Source of the DNA: Insolitispirillum peregrinum
GTDB lineage: Bacteria; Pseudomonadota; Alphaproteobacteria; Rhodospirillales; Rhodospirillaceae
Direction of reading: 5' to 3'
Assembly (NCBI RefSeq): GCF_900156605.1
Contig: NZ_FTOA01000006.1
Location: 62,001-126,000 of the forward strand
Length of the DNA stretch: 64,000 nucleotides
Part shown: piece by piece, positions 29,633 through 38,107 of the stretch
Layout of the letters: each line of letters starts with the position of its first letter
Position numbering within the stretch: position 1 is the first letter of the stretch
Translations under genes and position numbers: made by a program
The notes under the pieces: generated by a model
What the model saw: the letters and a program-made list of their open reading frames with translations, nothing else
The model's database searches: none
What the model was told of the DNA's origin: nothing

Positions 29633-30937
29633 TCAGCGTCCGATTGCATCAAGAAACTGATACCAGCCTGCGACCAGCCGAACCGCCGGTTCGCGCAGGC
29701 CATAGGCCGGAATACGCTGTAGTGGCAAGGCGGTGATCAGGCCCAGATCAGGGGCCTGACCGGTGACGAGGGCGGCGACATGGCGGCCAATGCCCGATGC
29801 CAGCGCCACGCCGGTGCCGTTGTAGCCGACCGAGTACACCACCCGGTCGTCCAGCCGCCCCAGATGGGGCAGGCTGTCGATGGTCATGGCGACCAGCCCG
29901 GACCAGCGATGGGTGATCCTGACGTCCGCCAGTTCGGGGAACTGACGGACCATGGCGGTTTCAAGGGCGGCAAAGGCAGACTCTGAATCGGTTTTGCCAA
30001 AGGCTCCCCGGCCACCATACAGCAGCCGGTCGCCGGATTTGCGGAACCAGCGCATCATGCGGCGGGTTTCGGTATAGCTGCGGCCGGTCGGTAACAAACG
30101 AGCCCCCGCCGTACCGGCAAGGGGCTCGGTGGCAATCATCGCCGAGCGAAAAGGAATGATCGAGGTTTTGACCGCAGCGGTGGCGGAGGTCAGGTCGGAA
30201 TAGGAATTGGTGGCAATCACCACCTGTTTGGCGGTGACGGTGCCGTGGGGGGTTTCCACCAGCACGCCTGCGCCGTCGCGGCGGAAGCGCAGGACCGGTG
30301 TTTGTTCAAAGATATCCACACCCGCAGCCTGCAGGCCCCTGGCAATGCCGAACACGAAATTCAGCGGGTGGATCACCCCGCCATGGGTGTTCAGCATGCC
30401 GCCCACAAAGTCGGTGGCACCGGTTTCGGCGGCCACCTGGTCTGCCGACAGGATGGACACCGCCGTGTCCCCCATCGTTTCGCGCAGCCAGGCGGTTTCC
30501 GCTTTCAGCTGGGCGAAGGTATGCTCGTTATAGGCACAACGGAGCGAGCCGGTCGGGCGATAGTCGGCATCGGCAATGCCGTAATCGCTGACCAGTTCCC
30601 CGACATGCTCGATGGCGTCGATGCCCAGATCGTGCATGGCGCGGGCGGTGTCCAGCCCATGGCGGGCGGCGATCTCGCGGAACGGCACCCGGAATTTGCC
30701 GGACACCACCCCGCCGGTGCGCCCGCTTGCTCCCCAGCCGATCCGGTTGGCTTCCAGAACCACCGGCGACAGTCCGGCTTTCGCCAGAGAGCGGGCGGTG
30801 GACAGGCCGGTGTATCCCCCACCGATGATGGCAACATCACAGGTGCGATCGCCGTTCAGGCGTGACAGCAGGGGGCGTGTTCCGGCGGTTGCCTGCCACA
30901 GCGAGGCAACATCGGACTGAGGAGCAAGGTCACCCAT
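29633..30937 (-). CDS. DAO-family FAD-dependent amine oxidase (PuuB-like)
   Basis: A 434-residue FAD oxidoreductase of the D-amino-acid-oxidase superfamily (gamma-glutamylputrescine oxidase or glycine oxidase-like). The FAD site is DVAIIGGGYTGLSTARSLAKAG near residue 34, followed by GWGASGRTGGVVSGKFRV which is typical of PuuB-like enzymes, and DRVVYSVGYNGTGVALASGIG at the C-terminus. Members oxidise secondary or primary amines to imines and aldehydes. The operon with a Pot-type transporter, GMC enzyme and a HAD enzyme suggests amine degradation. AAAGGAC precedes the ATG. Confidence 0.9.
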   Translation of the reverse strand: MGDLAPQSDVASLWQATAGTRPLLSRLNGDRTCDVAIIGGGYTGLSTARSLAKAGLSPVVLEANRIGWGASGRTGGVVSGKFRVPFREIAARHGLDTARAMHDLGIDAIEHVGELVSDYGIADADYRPTGSLRCAYNEHTFAQLKAETAWLRETMGDTAVSILSADQVAAETGATDFVGGMLNTHGGVIHPLNFVFGIARGLQAAGVDIFEQTPVLRFRRDGAGVLVETPHGTVTAKQVVIATNSYSDLTSATAAVKTSIIPFRSAMIATEPLAGTAGARLLPTGRSYTETRRMMRWFRKSGDRLLYGGRGAFGKTDSESAFAALETAMVRQFPELADVRITHRWSGLVAMTIDSLPHLGRLDDRVVYSVGYNGTGVALASGIGRHVAALVTGQAPDLGLITALPLQRIPAYGLREPAVRLVAGWYQFLDAIGR

Positions 30938-30964
30938 GGGACCGTCCTTTTATGACAGAGGGGA

Positions 30965-31693
30965 TCAGGCAGCGACGGTTGCCGCAGCGGCCAGTTCGGC
31001 GTCCACTGCATCGGCCAGCTCTTTGAGGGTCGAGAAGTGGAAATCCGGGGTGGTGAATTCCTTCGGGGCCGGAGTACCGCCCCAACCCGGCTGTTCCTTG
31101 CGGCGCTGGATCCAGCAGGTAGTATAGCCTTCGGCCTTGGCAACGCCGATGTCGTGATACTGGCTTTGGGCGACGTGCAGGATTTCCGACTGCTTGTACC
31201 CAAAGCCCGACTGACGGCCCTTGTTGAACGAGAAGAAACGCGGATCGGGCTTGGCGCAATCGGTTTCGTCACAGGTCACGCTGTCGTGGAACGGATTGCC
31301 AAGGGTGGCCGAATAGGCCGAAAAGGCGGTCCGGTCGGCGTTGGTCATCGCCACCAGCCGGAAATTCTGCCGCAGGCGGCGCAGGGCATCGACCGAGTCC
31401 GCAAAGGCCGGCCAGCGCATGACCGACAACTGGAAGGCATCGGCGGTGGCGGCATCGGTGTTGAAACCGCATTCGGTGGCCAGCGACAGATAGACATCCT
31501 TCATGGCGAACGACGAACGACCGTAAAACTTGTCGCGGCCACGCTTGTACGGCTCGAAAATCTCGTCATCCGAGGCTGCCGCTGCCTTTGGGCCGCCAAG
31601 GGAACGGACCGCCGACAGAATGCCGCTTTCGAAATCGATCAGCGTGCCGACGACATCAAAGGTCATAACCTTGAAATCGGTGATCTTGACCAT
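30965..31693 (-). CDS. HAD hydrolase, haloacid dehalogenase type II-like
   Basis: A 242-residue HAD-fold protein of the type II (L-2-haloacid dehalogenase-like) subgroup. Motif I is VMTFDVVGTLIDFESG with the nucleophile Asp13; motif II is VAMTNADR; motif III/IV lie around CAKPDPRFF and later QSQYHDIGVAKAEG. The family includes true dehalogenases and many enzymes of unknown substrate. AAAGGA lies before ATG 31693; a longer frame to 31777 is not coding. Its place between the transport ATPase and the amine oxidase genes argues for a catabolic step of this pathway rather than a stray dehalogenase. Confidence 0.88.
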   Translation of the reverse strand: MVKITDFKVMTFDVVGTLIDFESGILSAVRSLGGPKAAAASDDEIFEPYKRGRDKFYGRSSFAMKDVYLSLATECGFNTDAATADAFQLSVMRWPAFADSVDALRRLRQNFRLVAMTNADRTAFSAYSATLGNPFHDSVTCDETDCAKPDPRFFSFNKGRQSGFGYKQSEILHVAQSQYHDIGVAKAEGYTTCWIQRRKEQPGWGGTPAPKEFTTPDFHFSTLKELADAVDAELAAAATVAA

Positions 31694-31757
31694 CTTGGAT
31701 CCTTTAAGTGCTCTGGGAGAGAGAGGAAACAGGAGAAGGAAACAGGAAAAGGACGTG

Positions 31758-32849
31758 TCAGGAGGCCTGCGGGACAACCACGGTGTCGTCCGGGTGCAGG
31801 CGAACCGTGATCCGGTCGCCGGGGTGTTTCATCAGGGTACGGCCCGTGTGGTTGCTGGGCACACGCACGCTGATCCGTTCGCCGCCGGGCAGATCAAGGA
31901 AAATGCGGATGCTTTCGCCCTGATACAGTGTTTCATGCACGATACCGGTCAGCAGGTTGGGGCCGCTGGTATCGCCATCGGCGGCGACGGTGATCTTTTC
32001 CGACTGTACAACCAGGAACAGGTGAATGGTGTTGGGGACCGGCTTGCTGCTGACCAGCCGGGTTCCGGCCAGGGTCACGCTGTGCTCATCAACCCGCTGG
32101 ACAGGGACCAGCGTTGCCTCACCGATGAAGCCGGCGACGAACGAGTCAACCGGATTGTCGTGGAGCTGTTCGGGGGTGTCGATCTGGACGATCTGCCCCT
32201 TGCGCATCACTGCGATGCGGTCGCTCATGGTCAACGCTTCGCGCTGGTCATGGGTGACGTAAATGATGGTGGCATCCAGCTTGCGGTGCAGGTGCTTCAG
32301 TTCGATCTGCATGCTTTCACGCAACTGTTTGTCCAGCGCCGACAGCGGTTCATCCATCAGGATCAGGCGTGGCTCGAAAATCATCGCGCGGGCCAGGGCA
32401 ACACGCTGGCGCTGACCGCCGGACAGCTCGTGAATCTTGCGGTTGCCGTATCCGGTCAGTTCGACCATCTCCAGCGCCGCCTTTAGTTTGGCGGGCCACC
32501 CGGATTTGGGGATGCGGCGGGCGCGCAATGGAAAGGTTACATTTTCTGCCACATTCATGTGCGGGAACAGGGCGTAGTTCTGGAACACGATCCCGATGTC
32601 ACGCTTGTGCGGTGGTTCGAGGGTAATGTCCCGCTCGCCCAGCAGAATGGCCCCGGAGGTGGGCTGGACAAAGCCGCCCAGAATGCCGAGAAAGGTGGTC
32701 TTTCCCGACCCGGATGGCCCGAGGATGGAAACGAACTCACCGGCTTTGACTTCGAGATCAACATGATCAAGAGCGCAAAAAGCGCCATACATCTTGGTCG
32801 CTGACCTAATGGAAACCCCGACCTTTTCCGCGTGTGTCGATTGTGACAT
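31758..32849 (-). CDS. PotA-like ABC transporter ATP-binding protein
   Basis: A 363-residue ATPase of the spermidine/putrescine transporter type. Walker A GPSGSGKT, Q-loop VFQNYALFPHM, signature LSGGQRQRVALARAM, Walker B LILMDEPLSALD and switch His (THDQREA) are all intact; a TOBE_2 domain follows from about residue 285. It is the first gene of the nine-gene minus-strand operon ending at the LysR gene 23610-24491. The ATG at 32849 has AAGGGC upstream; the frame extends to 32918 without a ribosome site. A divergent LysR gene starts at 33082. Confidence 0.94.
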   Translation of the reverse strand: MSQSTHAEKVGVSIRSATKMYGAFCALDHVDLEVKAGEFVSILGPSGSGKTTFLGILGGFVQPTSGAILLGERDITLEPPHKRDIGIVFQNYALFPHMNVAENVTFPLRARRIPKSGWPAKLKAALEMVELTGYGNRKIHELSGGQRQRVALARAMIFEPRLILMDEPLSALDKQLRESMQIELKHLHRKLDATIIYVTHDQREALTMSDRIAVMRKGQIVQIDTPEQLHDNPVDSFVAGFIGEATLVPVQRVDEHSVTLAGTRLVSSKPVPNTIHLFLVVQSEKITVAADGDTSGPNLLTGIVHETLYQGESIRIFLDLPGGERISVRVPSNHTGRTLMKHPGDRITVRLHPDDTVVVPQAS

Positions 32850-33068
32850 GGTCTGCTTGCCCTTTTGAATACTACTTAACCACGCGAGTATCACGGGGTT
32901 CCGGTGCGTATTTAGCAAAAGTTTGTTAGGCGTTTTCTGTTCCGGGGTAAAAATATTTTCCGTTGCCCCGAAAGACCTTTGCTCGACTGTGTGAATACAT
33001 CAGCTCTGTGCCTACAAATGAAGCCAGCGAACGGGCTGTCATGCAATTGAAAAAAAATCGCGAAGCAG

Positions 33069-33081
33069 TTACATTATGTAA
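33069..33081. promoter_or_regulatory. Palindrome touching the start codon of the divergent LysR gene
   Basis: TTACAT-T-ATGTAA is a perfect inverted repeat that ends at the base before the ATG at 33082. No Shine-Dalgarno sequence is seen ahead of this ATG. It could be an autoregulatory site. Confidence 0.5.
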
Positions 33082-34047
33082 ATGCGCAAACTCAGACTCG
33101 CCCTGCCGTCGATGAACGGCTTTTTCACCTTCGAGGCCGCTGCCCGCTGCGGAAACTTCGCACGCGCCGCCGATGAGCTGAATGTTACACCTGCTGCCGT
33201 CAGCCGGATGATCGGACGGCTGGAGGATCATCTCGGCTCGGCCCTGTTTCACCGCTTGTCTGGCGGGGTAACGCTGACCGATGACGGCAGAATCCTCTAC
33301 GAGGCAATCTCGCGCGGGTTTTCCGGCATCGAGCAGGCCTTGCGGGAAATCGACGACCGCAAGACCGGGCACGAGACCATCACCCTGTCGGTCTCCACCG
33401 GCTTTACCACTCACTGGATCATGCCCCGGATGGCCGAGTTCAAGCGGGAATTCCCGACCGTGGAACTCAGATTCCAGTTGATTACCTCGGCGCTGGTCGG
33501 GCCGGTGGATGATGTGGACCTGGGGATGCGATTCGTCAGCGGCTCGGATGACCGCCACGAAGCGACGTTTGTGATGCCGGAAATTCTGCTACCGATTTGC
33601 AGCCCCGGCTATGACCGCCAGCGCAAGGAGGTTGATCAGGCCGATGCCAGCGCCGCCACCCTGATCAATCTCAGCGAAGCGCAGCCCGACTGGTCACACC
33701 TGTTCTTCCCCAACGAGCCGGGGGGAGGACTGAACTCGATGATCTTTTCCGATTACGCCATCGTGGTGCAGGCCGCCCTGCTGGGGCAGGGGGTGGCGCT
33801 GGGCTGGCTGAACGTGGTGGTACACTGGCTGCGGCAACAGGCACTGGTGCCTGCCAGTCCCAATATCATGCTGACCGGACGGCTGTGCCACTTCGTCCGC
33901 AGTCTGGACAAGCCGCGCCGTCCGATCGTGGCGGCGGTGCGCGACTGGATGATCAACCATTTGCATCAGGATCTGGCGCAGGTGGCGGCGCTGTACCCGG
34001 AACTGGGGCTGGCCGAGGCGTTGCGCAAGGCAGGGGCTGCGGTGTAA
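33082..34047 (+). CDS. LysR family transcriptional regulator (GcvA-like)
   Basis: A 321-residue LysR-type regulator of the GcvA-like group: HTH in FEAAARCGNFARAADELN, then TPAAVSRMIGRLEDHLG; substrate domain from TITLSVSTGFTTHWIMPRMAEF. The gene is divergent from the nine-gene amine operon (32849 and below) with a 231-bp AT-rich divergent promoter region between them, which strongly suggests it controls that operon. No ribosome site is apparent before the ATG; an exact palindrome occupies that position, so translation may be weak or leaderless. Confidence 0.9.
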   Translation: MRKLRLALPSMNGFFTFEAAARCGNFARAADELNVTPAAVSRMIGRLEDHLGSALFHRLSGGVTLTDDGRILYEAISRGFSGIEQALREIDDRKTGHETITLSVSTGFTTHWIMPRMAEFKREFPTVELRFQLITSALVGPVDDVDLGMRFVSGSDDRHEATFVMPEILLPICSPGYDRQRKEVDQADASAATLINLSEAQPDWSHLFFPNEPGGGLNSMIFSDYAIVVQAALLGQGVALGWLNVVVHWLRQQALVPASPNIMLTGRLCHFVRSLDKPRRPIVAAVRDWMINHLHQDLAQVAALYPELGLAEALRKAGAAV

Positions 34048-34050
34048 CCG

Positions 34051-34087
34051 CCACCAGCGCAGGGACGAATGGCCCCTGCGCTGGTGG
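34051..34087. terminator. Bidirectional terminator between convergent lysR and proX genes
   Basis: A perfect 14-bp stem (CCACCAGCGCAGGG / CCCTGCGCTGGTGG) with a 9-base loop, filling the 46-bp gap between stops of two convergent genes and followed by TTT on the plus strand. Confidence 0.8.
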
Positions 34088-34093
34088 TTTGCG

Positions 34094-35119
34094 TTATTTG
34101 CTGCTCTGGGCCGCTTTGGTGGCTTCGGTCAGCCAGCCATCAAAGACGGCCTGATGGGCCTTGATCCACGCCGCCACATGGCGGTCGATGTCAGCCGAAG
34201 ACTTTTCCCCGTCGTGCATCAGGGTGTTTTCGGCGGAAATGTCGTTGACGTCGATGGATGCCAGCTCGAAGAACTTTTTTGCCGCCGGATTTTTGTCGAG
34301 CCAGGCCTTGTTGGCAACAATCCGCTGTTCATTGACCGCAAAGCCGACGTTCCGGCCATCGGGCAACGAGGTGTTGGTGTCTTTTCGCCCATCGGGCAGG
34401 CTGGTGAACGGGACGGTCAGCCACTCGACATCCTTCCCCGGGACCAGCACCCCGGACACCCACAGCGGGGTCCAGGTGTAATACAGGATTGGCTCGCCCT
34501 TTTTGTGGCGGGCGATGGTATCGGCCATCAGGGCGAAATAGCTGCCCTGATTATGGGTCACGGTGTCGGACAGTTTGTAGGCTTTCAACTGGTGCTCAAT
34601 CACCGCTTCACAGCCCCAGCCGGGGTTACAGCCGGTCAGGTCGGCCTTGCCGTCGCCGTTGGCGTCGAACAGTCTGGCAATTTTGGGGTCCTTGAGCTGT
34701 TCGACCGAGGTGATGTGGTGGGCGTCGGCGGTCTTTTTGTCGATCAGATAGCCTTGCAGGCTGTTCAGAACCAGATGACCGACCTTGCCCATCCTGGCGT
34801 CACCACCGGCCTTGTCGTAAAACGCGCTGTGCAGCGGGTCCCAATGGACGGCGGTCCACTGAACGTCCCCATTGGCCAGTGCCAGATGACCGGCGGCATA
34901 TTCGACTTCCATCGCTTCGGGGACGTCATAGCCCAACCGGCGCAGGCCTTCGGCAACAATGCGGGTCTGGAATTGCTCTTCGGCGACAGAACTGACGACC
35001 GGGATGGCGGTGATGCCTTTGCCCGGCAGGTCTGCGGCATGGGCCGAAACAGCCGAGGCCGTCGAAAGGGCCAGCGATACACCGGCGACGGCCAGAGCAA
35101 AAGGTTTGATCAGGGACAT
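34094..35119 (-). CDS. proX: Glycine betaine/proline ABC transporter substrate-binding protein
   Basis: A 341-residue periplasmic betaine-binding protein of the ProX type. A signal peptide (cleavage near SAHA-AD at about residue 28) is followed by PVVSSVAEEQFQTRIVAEGLRRLGYDV, and NPGWGCEAVIEHQLKAYKL, which in ProX contributes the tryptophan cage and disulfide cysteines. ILYYTWTPLWVSG and VEWLTVPFTSLPDGRKD follow. A duplicated TSLPDGR segment is the normal ProX loop. AGGAG precedes the ATG. It is the last gene of proV-proW-proX; uptake of betaine serves osmoprotection, or carbon and nitrogen supply. Confidence 0.92.
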   Translation of the reverse strand: MSLIKPFALAVAGVSLALSTASAVSAHAADLPGKGITAIPVVSSVAEEQFQTRIVAEGLRRLGYDVPEAMEVEYAAGHLALANGDVQWTAVHWDPLHSAFYDKAGGDARMGKVGHLVLNSLQGYLIDKKTADAHHITSVEQLKDPKIARLFDANGDGKADLTGCNPGWGCEAVIEHQLKAYKLSDTVTHNQGSYFALMADTIARHKKGEPILYYTWTPLWVSGVLVPGKDVEWLTVPFTSLPDGRKDTNTSLPDGRNVGFAVNEQRIVANKAWLDKNPAAKKFFELASIDVNDISAENTLMHDGEKSSADIDRHVAAWIKAHQAVFDGWLTEATKAAQSSK

Positions 35120-35160
35120 CAGAGGCTCCTTGTAGAAGGGGAATGTGGAAAAAGGAAAAA

Positions 35161-36093
35161 TCAGGCCGGGCGGCGACCAGCCAGCCGGAACAGGAACCCG
35201 GCCGGGCCGTGGTCTTTCCAGTTCTGCCAGCCCTTGTCTTTGGCCGGTGTCCCGAGGGCCTGGGTCAAGCGGTCCAGCACGATCGCCAGCAGGACAATGC
35301 CCAGACCCCCGACAGCAGCCAGACCCATGTCGAGGCGGCCAATGCCGCGCAGCACCATCTGCCCCAAACCGCCGACGGCAATCATCGAGGCAATCACCAC
35401 CATCGACAGGGCCAGCATCAGGGTCTGGTTCAGGCCGGCCATGATGGTGCGCATGGCAAGGGGAAGCTGGACTTTCATCAACAATTGCATCGGGGAGGCG
35501 CCAAAGGCATGGCTGGCTTCGATGACATCGGTGGGAACCTGCCGGATGCCCAGATTGGTCAGGCGAACCAGTGGCGGCAGGGCAAAGATGATGGTCACCA
35601 CCACGCCGGGGACATTGCCGATGCCAAACAGCATCACGATCGGGACCAGATAGACAAAGGCCGGGGTGGTCTGCATGGCATCAAGCAACGGCCGGATCCA
35701 GCGTTCGGCACGGTCGGAGCGGGCCAGCGCAATTCCCAGCGGGATACCGATGATGGTGCAGAACAGCACCGCCGTCAGCACCAGCGACAGCGTGACCATC
35801 GCCTGCGACCAGGCACCGATGGCACCAATCAACAGCATGAAGGCCAACGACAGGATACCGGTCTTGCGGCCTGCCACCTGCCAGGCGAGCAGGAATACCA
35901 ACAGGCACAGCGCCGTCTGTGGAATGGCCAGCAACAGGCTTTGCACGCCGACCAGAACCTGATCAATCGGCCAGCGGACGGACTGAAAAAAGGGGCGGGT
36001 GCTGTCAACCAGCCATGACAGGGCATCGGTAACCCACAGATCGACCGGCAGCAGGGCCTGTTGAAAGGGATTGAGCAGATCGTTGAGGGTCAT
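35161..36093 (-). CDS. proW: Glycine betaine/proline ABC transporter permease
   Basis: A 310-residue permease of the ProW/OpuAB family. An amphipathic N-terminus ([21 protein letters not shown]) precedes several membrane helices; the core region [42 protein letters not shown] and the EAA loop [23 protein letters not shown] are characteristic (cited only in part). AGGAGG lies ten bases before the ATG inside the end of proV, and the two genes are two bases apart, so they are translationally coupled. Confidence 0.93.
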   Translation of the reverse strand: MTLNDLLNPFQQALLPVDLWVTDALSWLVDSTRPFFQSVRWPIDQVLVGVQSLLLAIPQTALCLLVFLLAWQVAGRKTGILSLAFMLLIGAIGAWSQAMVTLSLVLTAVLFCTIIGIPLGIALARSDRAERWIRPLLDAMQTTPAFVYLVPIVMLFGIGNVPGVVVTIIFALPPLVRLTNLGIRQVPTDVIEASHAFGASPMQLLMKVQLPLAMRTIMAGLNQTLMLALSMVVIASMIAVGGLGQMVLRGIGRLDMGLAAVGGLGIVLLAIVLDRLTQALGTPAKDKGWQNWKDHGPAGFLFRLAGRRPA

Positions 36094-36095
36094 GG

Positions 36096-37403
36096 TCAGT
36101 GTGCCTCCTGTCCGGCGGATGAGGCAGGGCGGGGCGGTTCCGCTGCCGGGATGGGGGTTTCGGGATCAAGGGTTTGCAGCAGCAGGCTGCGCGAAATGGC
36201 CCCCAGATAACGGCCCGCATCATCGATCACCGGGACGGGGAAGGGGGCTTCGGCCACCACGCCCAGCACTTCGGCAATCGGCGTGCCGGCTTGCAGGGTC
36301 GGGGCGGACTCCAGCAAGGCGGTACGGAAGCGGGGTTCGGGATCGCGCAGGGCGCGGGCGAGGGAGGTCGCCGAAACCACTCCGTGGAAATTGCGTTGCC
36401 GGTCCACCACCACCGCAAAATCATAGGCGTGGGCGCGGACCCGCTCGGCGGCGACCCGCACGCCGGTATCGGCCCGGTCGATCACCTCTAACTGACTGCG
36501 GCGGCAGACATCGGCGGCGGTCAGGACCCGCGATATGTCCACGCCCTTGAAAAAGCTGGCGACATAGTCGTCGGCCGGGTTGCGCAGGATGTCTTCGGGG
36601 GTGCCGACCTGTACGATGCGACCGCCTTCCATGATGGCGATACGGTCGCCAATGCGCATGGCTTCGTCCAGGTCGTGGGAAATAAAGATGATGGTCCGGC
36701 GGCTGTCGCTTTGCAGGCGCAGGATTTCGTCCTGCATTTCGCTGCGGATCAGGGGGTCAAGGGCCGAAAAGGCTTCGTCCATCAACAGGATGGAAGGATC
36801 ATTGGCCAGCGCCCGCGCCAGTCCGACCCGCTGCTGCATCCCGCCGGACAGATTGACCGGATAGCTGTTGGCCCAGGCAGACAGGCCAACGGCGGCCAGA
36901 GCGTCGCCAGCCCGTTGCAGGCGTTCGGCTTTGGGGGTTCCGGCCAGTTCCAGCCCAAAGGCGGCATTGTCCAGCACCGTCATGTGCGGCATCAGGGCAA
37001 AGGACTGGAAAACCATGGCAAAATCCTGTCGGCGCAACGCCCGCAGGTCGGCACTGTCCAGCCGGGTGATATCGCGCCCATCAACCAGAATTTCGCCACA
37101 GGTGGGTTCGATCAGGCGGTTCAGCAGGCGGACCAGGGTCGACTTGCCGGACCCGGACAGCCCCATGATGACGAATATTTCGCCTTCGTGGACGGTGAAA
37201 TTGGCATCCATGACGCCAACTGTCTGGCCGGTCTGCCCGAAAATTTCCTGCTTGCTGTGGCCGCTTGCCAGCAGGGGCAGGGCTTGATCCGGGTGGGGGC
37301 CAAAAATCTTGTACAAAGACCGGACCACCAGTTTTTCGCGCGGCGGGGCTGTGTCAGGACATGCCGGGGGGCGGGGGGTGGTGGACGGCTGTGTTTCAGG
37401 CAT
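36096..37403 (-). CDS. proV: Glycine betaine/proline ABC transporter ATP-binding protein with CBS domains
   Basis: A 435-residue ATPase. The N-terminal part carries the ProV-specific stretch [28 protein letters not shown], then Walker [21 protein letters not shown], signature [16 protein letters not shown], Walker [21 protein letters not shown], and after residue about 285 two CBS domains (for example [16 protein letters not shown] near the end) that in OpuA-type transporters sense ionic strength. ATG at 37403 is preferred; the frame reaches 37646 but that part reads as leader. First gene of proVWX; divergent from an aldehyde dehydrogenase. Confidence 0.94.
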   Translation of the reverse strand: MPETQPSTTPRPPACPDTAPPREKLVVRSLYKIFGPHPDQALPLLASGHSKQEIFGQTGQTVGVMDANFTVHEGEIFVIMGLSGSGKSTLVRLLNRLIEPTCGEILVDGRDITRLDSADLRALRRQDFAMVFQSFALMPHMTVLDNAAFGLELAGTPKAERLQRAGDALAAVGLSAWANSYPVNLSGGMQQRVGLARALANDPSILLMDEAFSALDPLIRSEMQDEILRLQSDSRRTIIFISHDLDEAMRIGDRIAIMEGGRIVQVGTPEDILRNPADDYVASFFKGVDISRVLTAADVCRRSQLEVIDRADTGVRVAAERVRAHAYDFAVVVDRQRNFHGVVSATSLARALRDPEPRFRTALLESAPTLQAGTPIAEVLGVVAEAPFPVPVIDDAGRYLGAISRSLLLQTLDPETPIPAAEPPRPASSAGQEAH

Positions 37404-37919
37404 CAGGGAGTTCCGGTGCTGTTGAAAAATCGTCTGAAGAGAGGCGATCAGCCACAGGAGGGCATTCCGGCAGAGCGGACTCTGACGGTGCACAGGCAAG
37501 GGCTGTGAAAGCGCGCACGAGAACAGGGCTGCCTTCAGAAAGCAGCAGTCAATCGTAGCGACATGGGTCTGCAAAAGCAGACGTTTTGATGATGCGGATC
37601 GAATGCCGAAAGGCGATTCGTCGCTGATGTGTGATTTTTGTATCATGATGTGAGCGGATTTGTCAAATTTGTACTATTTAATTTTTATTTGTGTCGTCAA
37701 TTATATTTGACATTTAACTTCTTGTTCTGCGGGAATATCTTTTTATTCTGAAAGTATGGGGTGGATTTATTGTAAGTTTTTGGCGGCCGGTTTGTTGCCT
37801 CTGGTGCAAAAAATGCAGTGTTTTACTTGGAGCAGCGGAAAAAAATGCCCCACCTTCTGCCGGGGGCATCCACTGTTTTGGGGGCTGGAAAAGTGGGGCC
37901 GTTACCCACAATCATACCA
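37404..37919. other. AT-rich divergent regulatory region between proV and the aldehyde dehydrogenase
   Basis: About 515 bp without a gene. Bases 37630-37760 are strikingly AT-rich for this genome, with runs such as TTTGTACTATTTAATTTTTA and ATTATATTTGACATTTAAC, and must contain the promoter region for proVWX (minus) and perhaps for the dehydrogenase (plus). TTGACA-like hexamers occur on both strands but no single promoter is convincing. A hairpin repeat lies to the right. Confidence 0.5.
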
Positions 37920-38017
37920 GTGTCCACGGACGCGGGATGGTTCCACGCCGGTCTAACCTTTTGGTGTGCCGCATTGTTGTTGCGAAAACCGGTTCCCACT
38001 TTTCGCACAATGCTCTC
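37920..38017 (-). repeat. Intergenic hairpin repeat, family A copy 1
   Basis: On the minus strand it reads GAGAGCATTGTGCGAAAAGTGG, AACCGGTTTTCGCAACAACAATGC and so on. Outer stem GCATTGT/ACAATGC, inner stem GCGAAAA/TTTTCGC. Same family as 39561-39664, 54894-54976, 62318-62553 and 62551-62654. It lies in the leader of the aldehyde dehydrogenase gene. Confidence 0.85.
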
Positions 38018-38107
38018 CTGACATTCTGCCCTGAGGATATCCGCCCCCCCCCTTTTGCCCCTGTCCAGCCCGATAGGCCGACAGACGGGCACACGAAGGA
38101 TTCCCGC

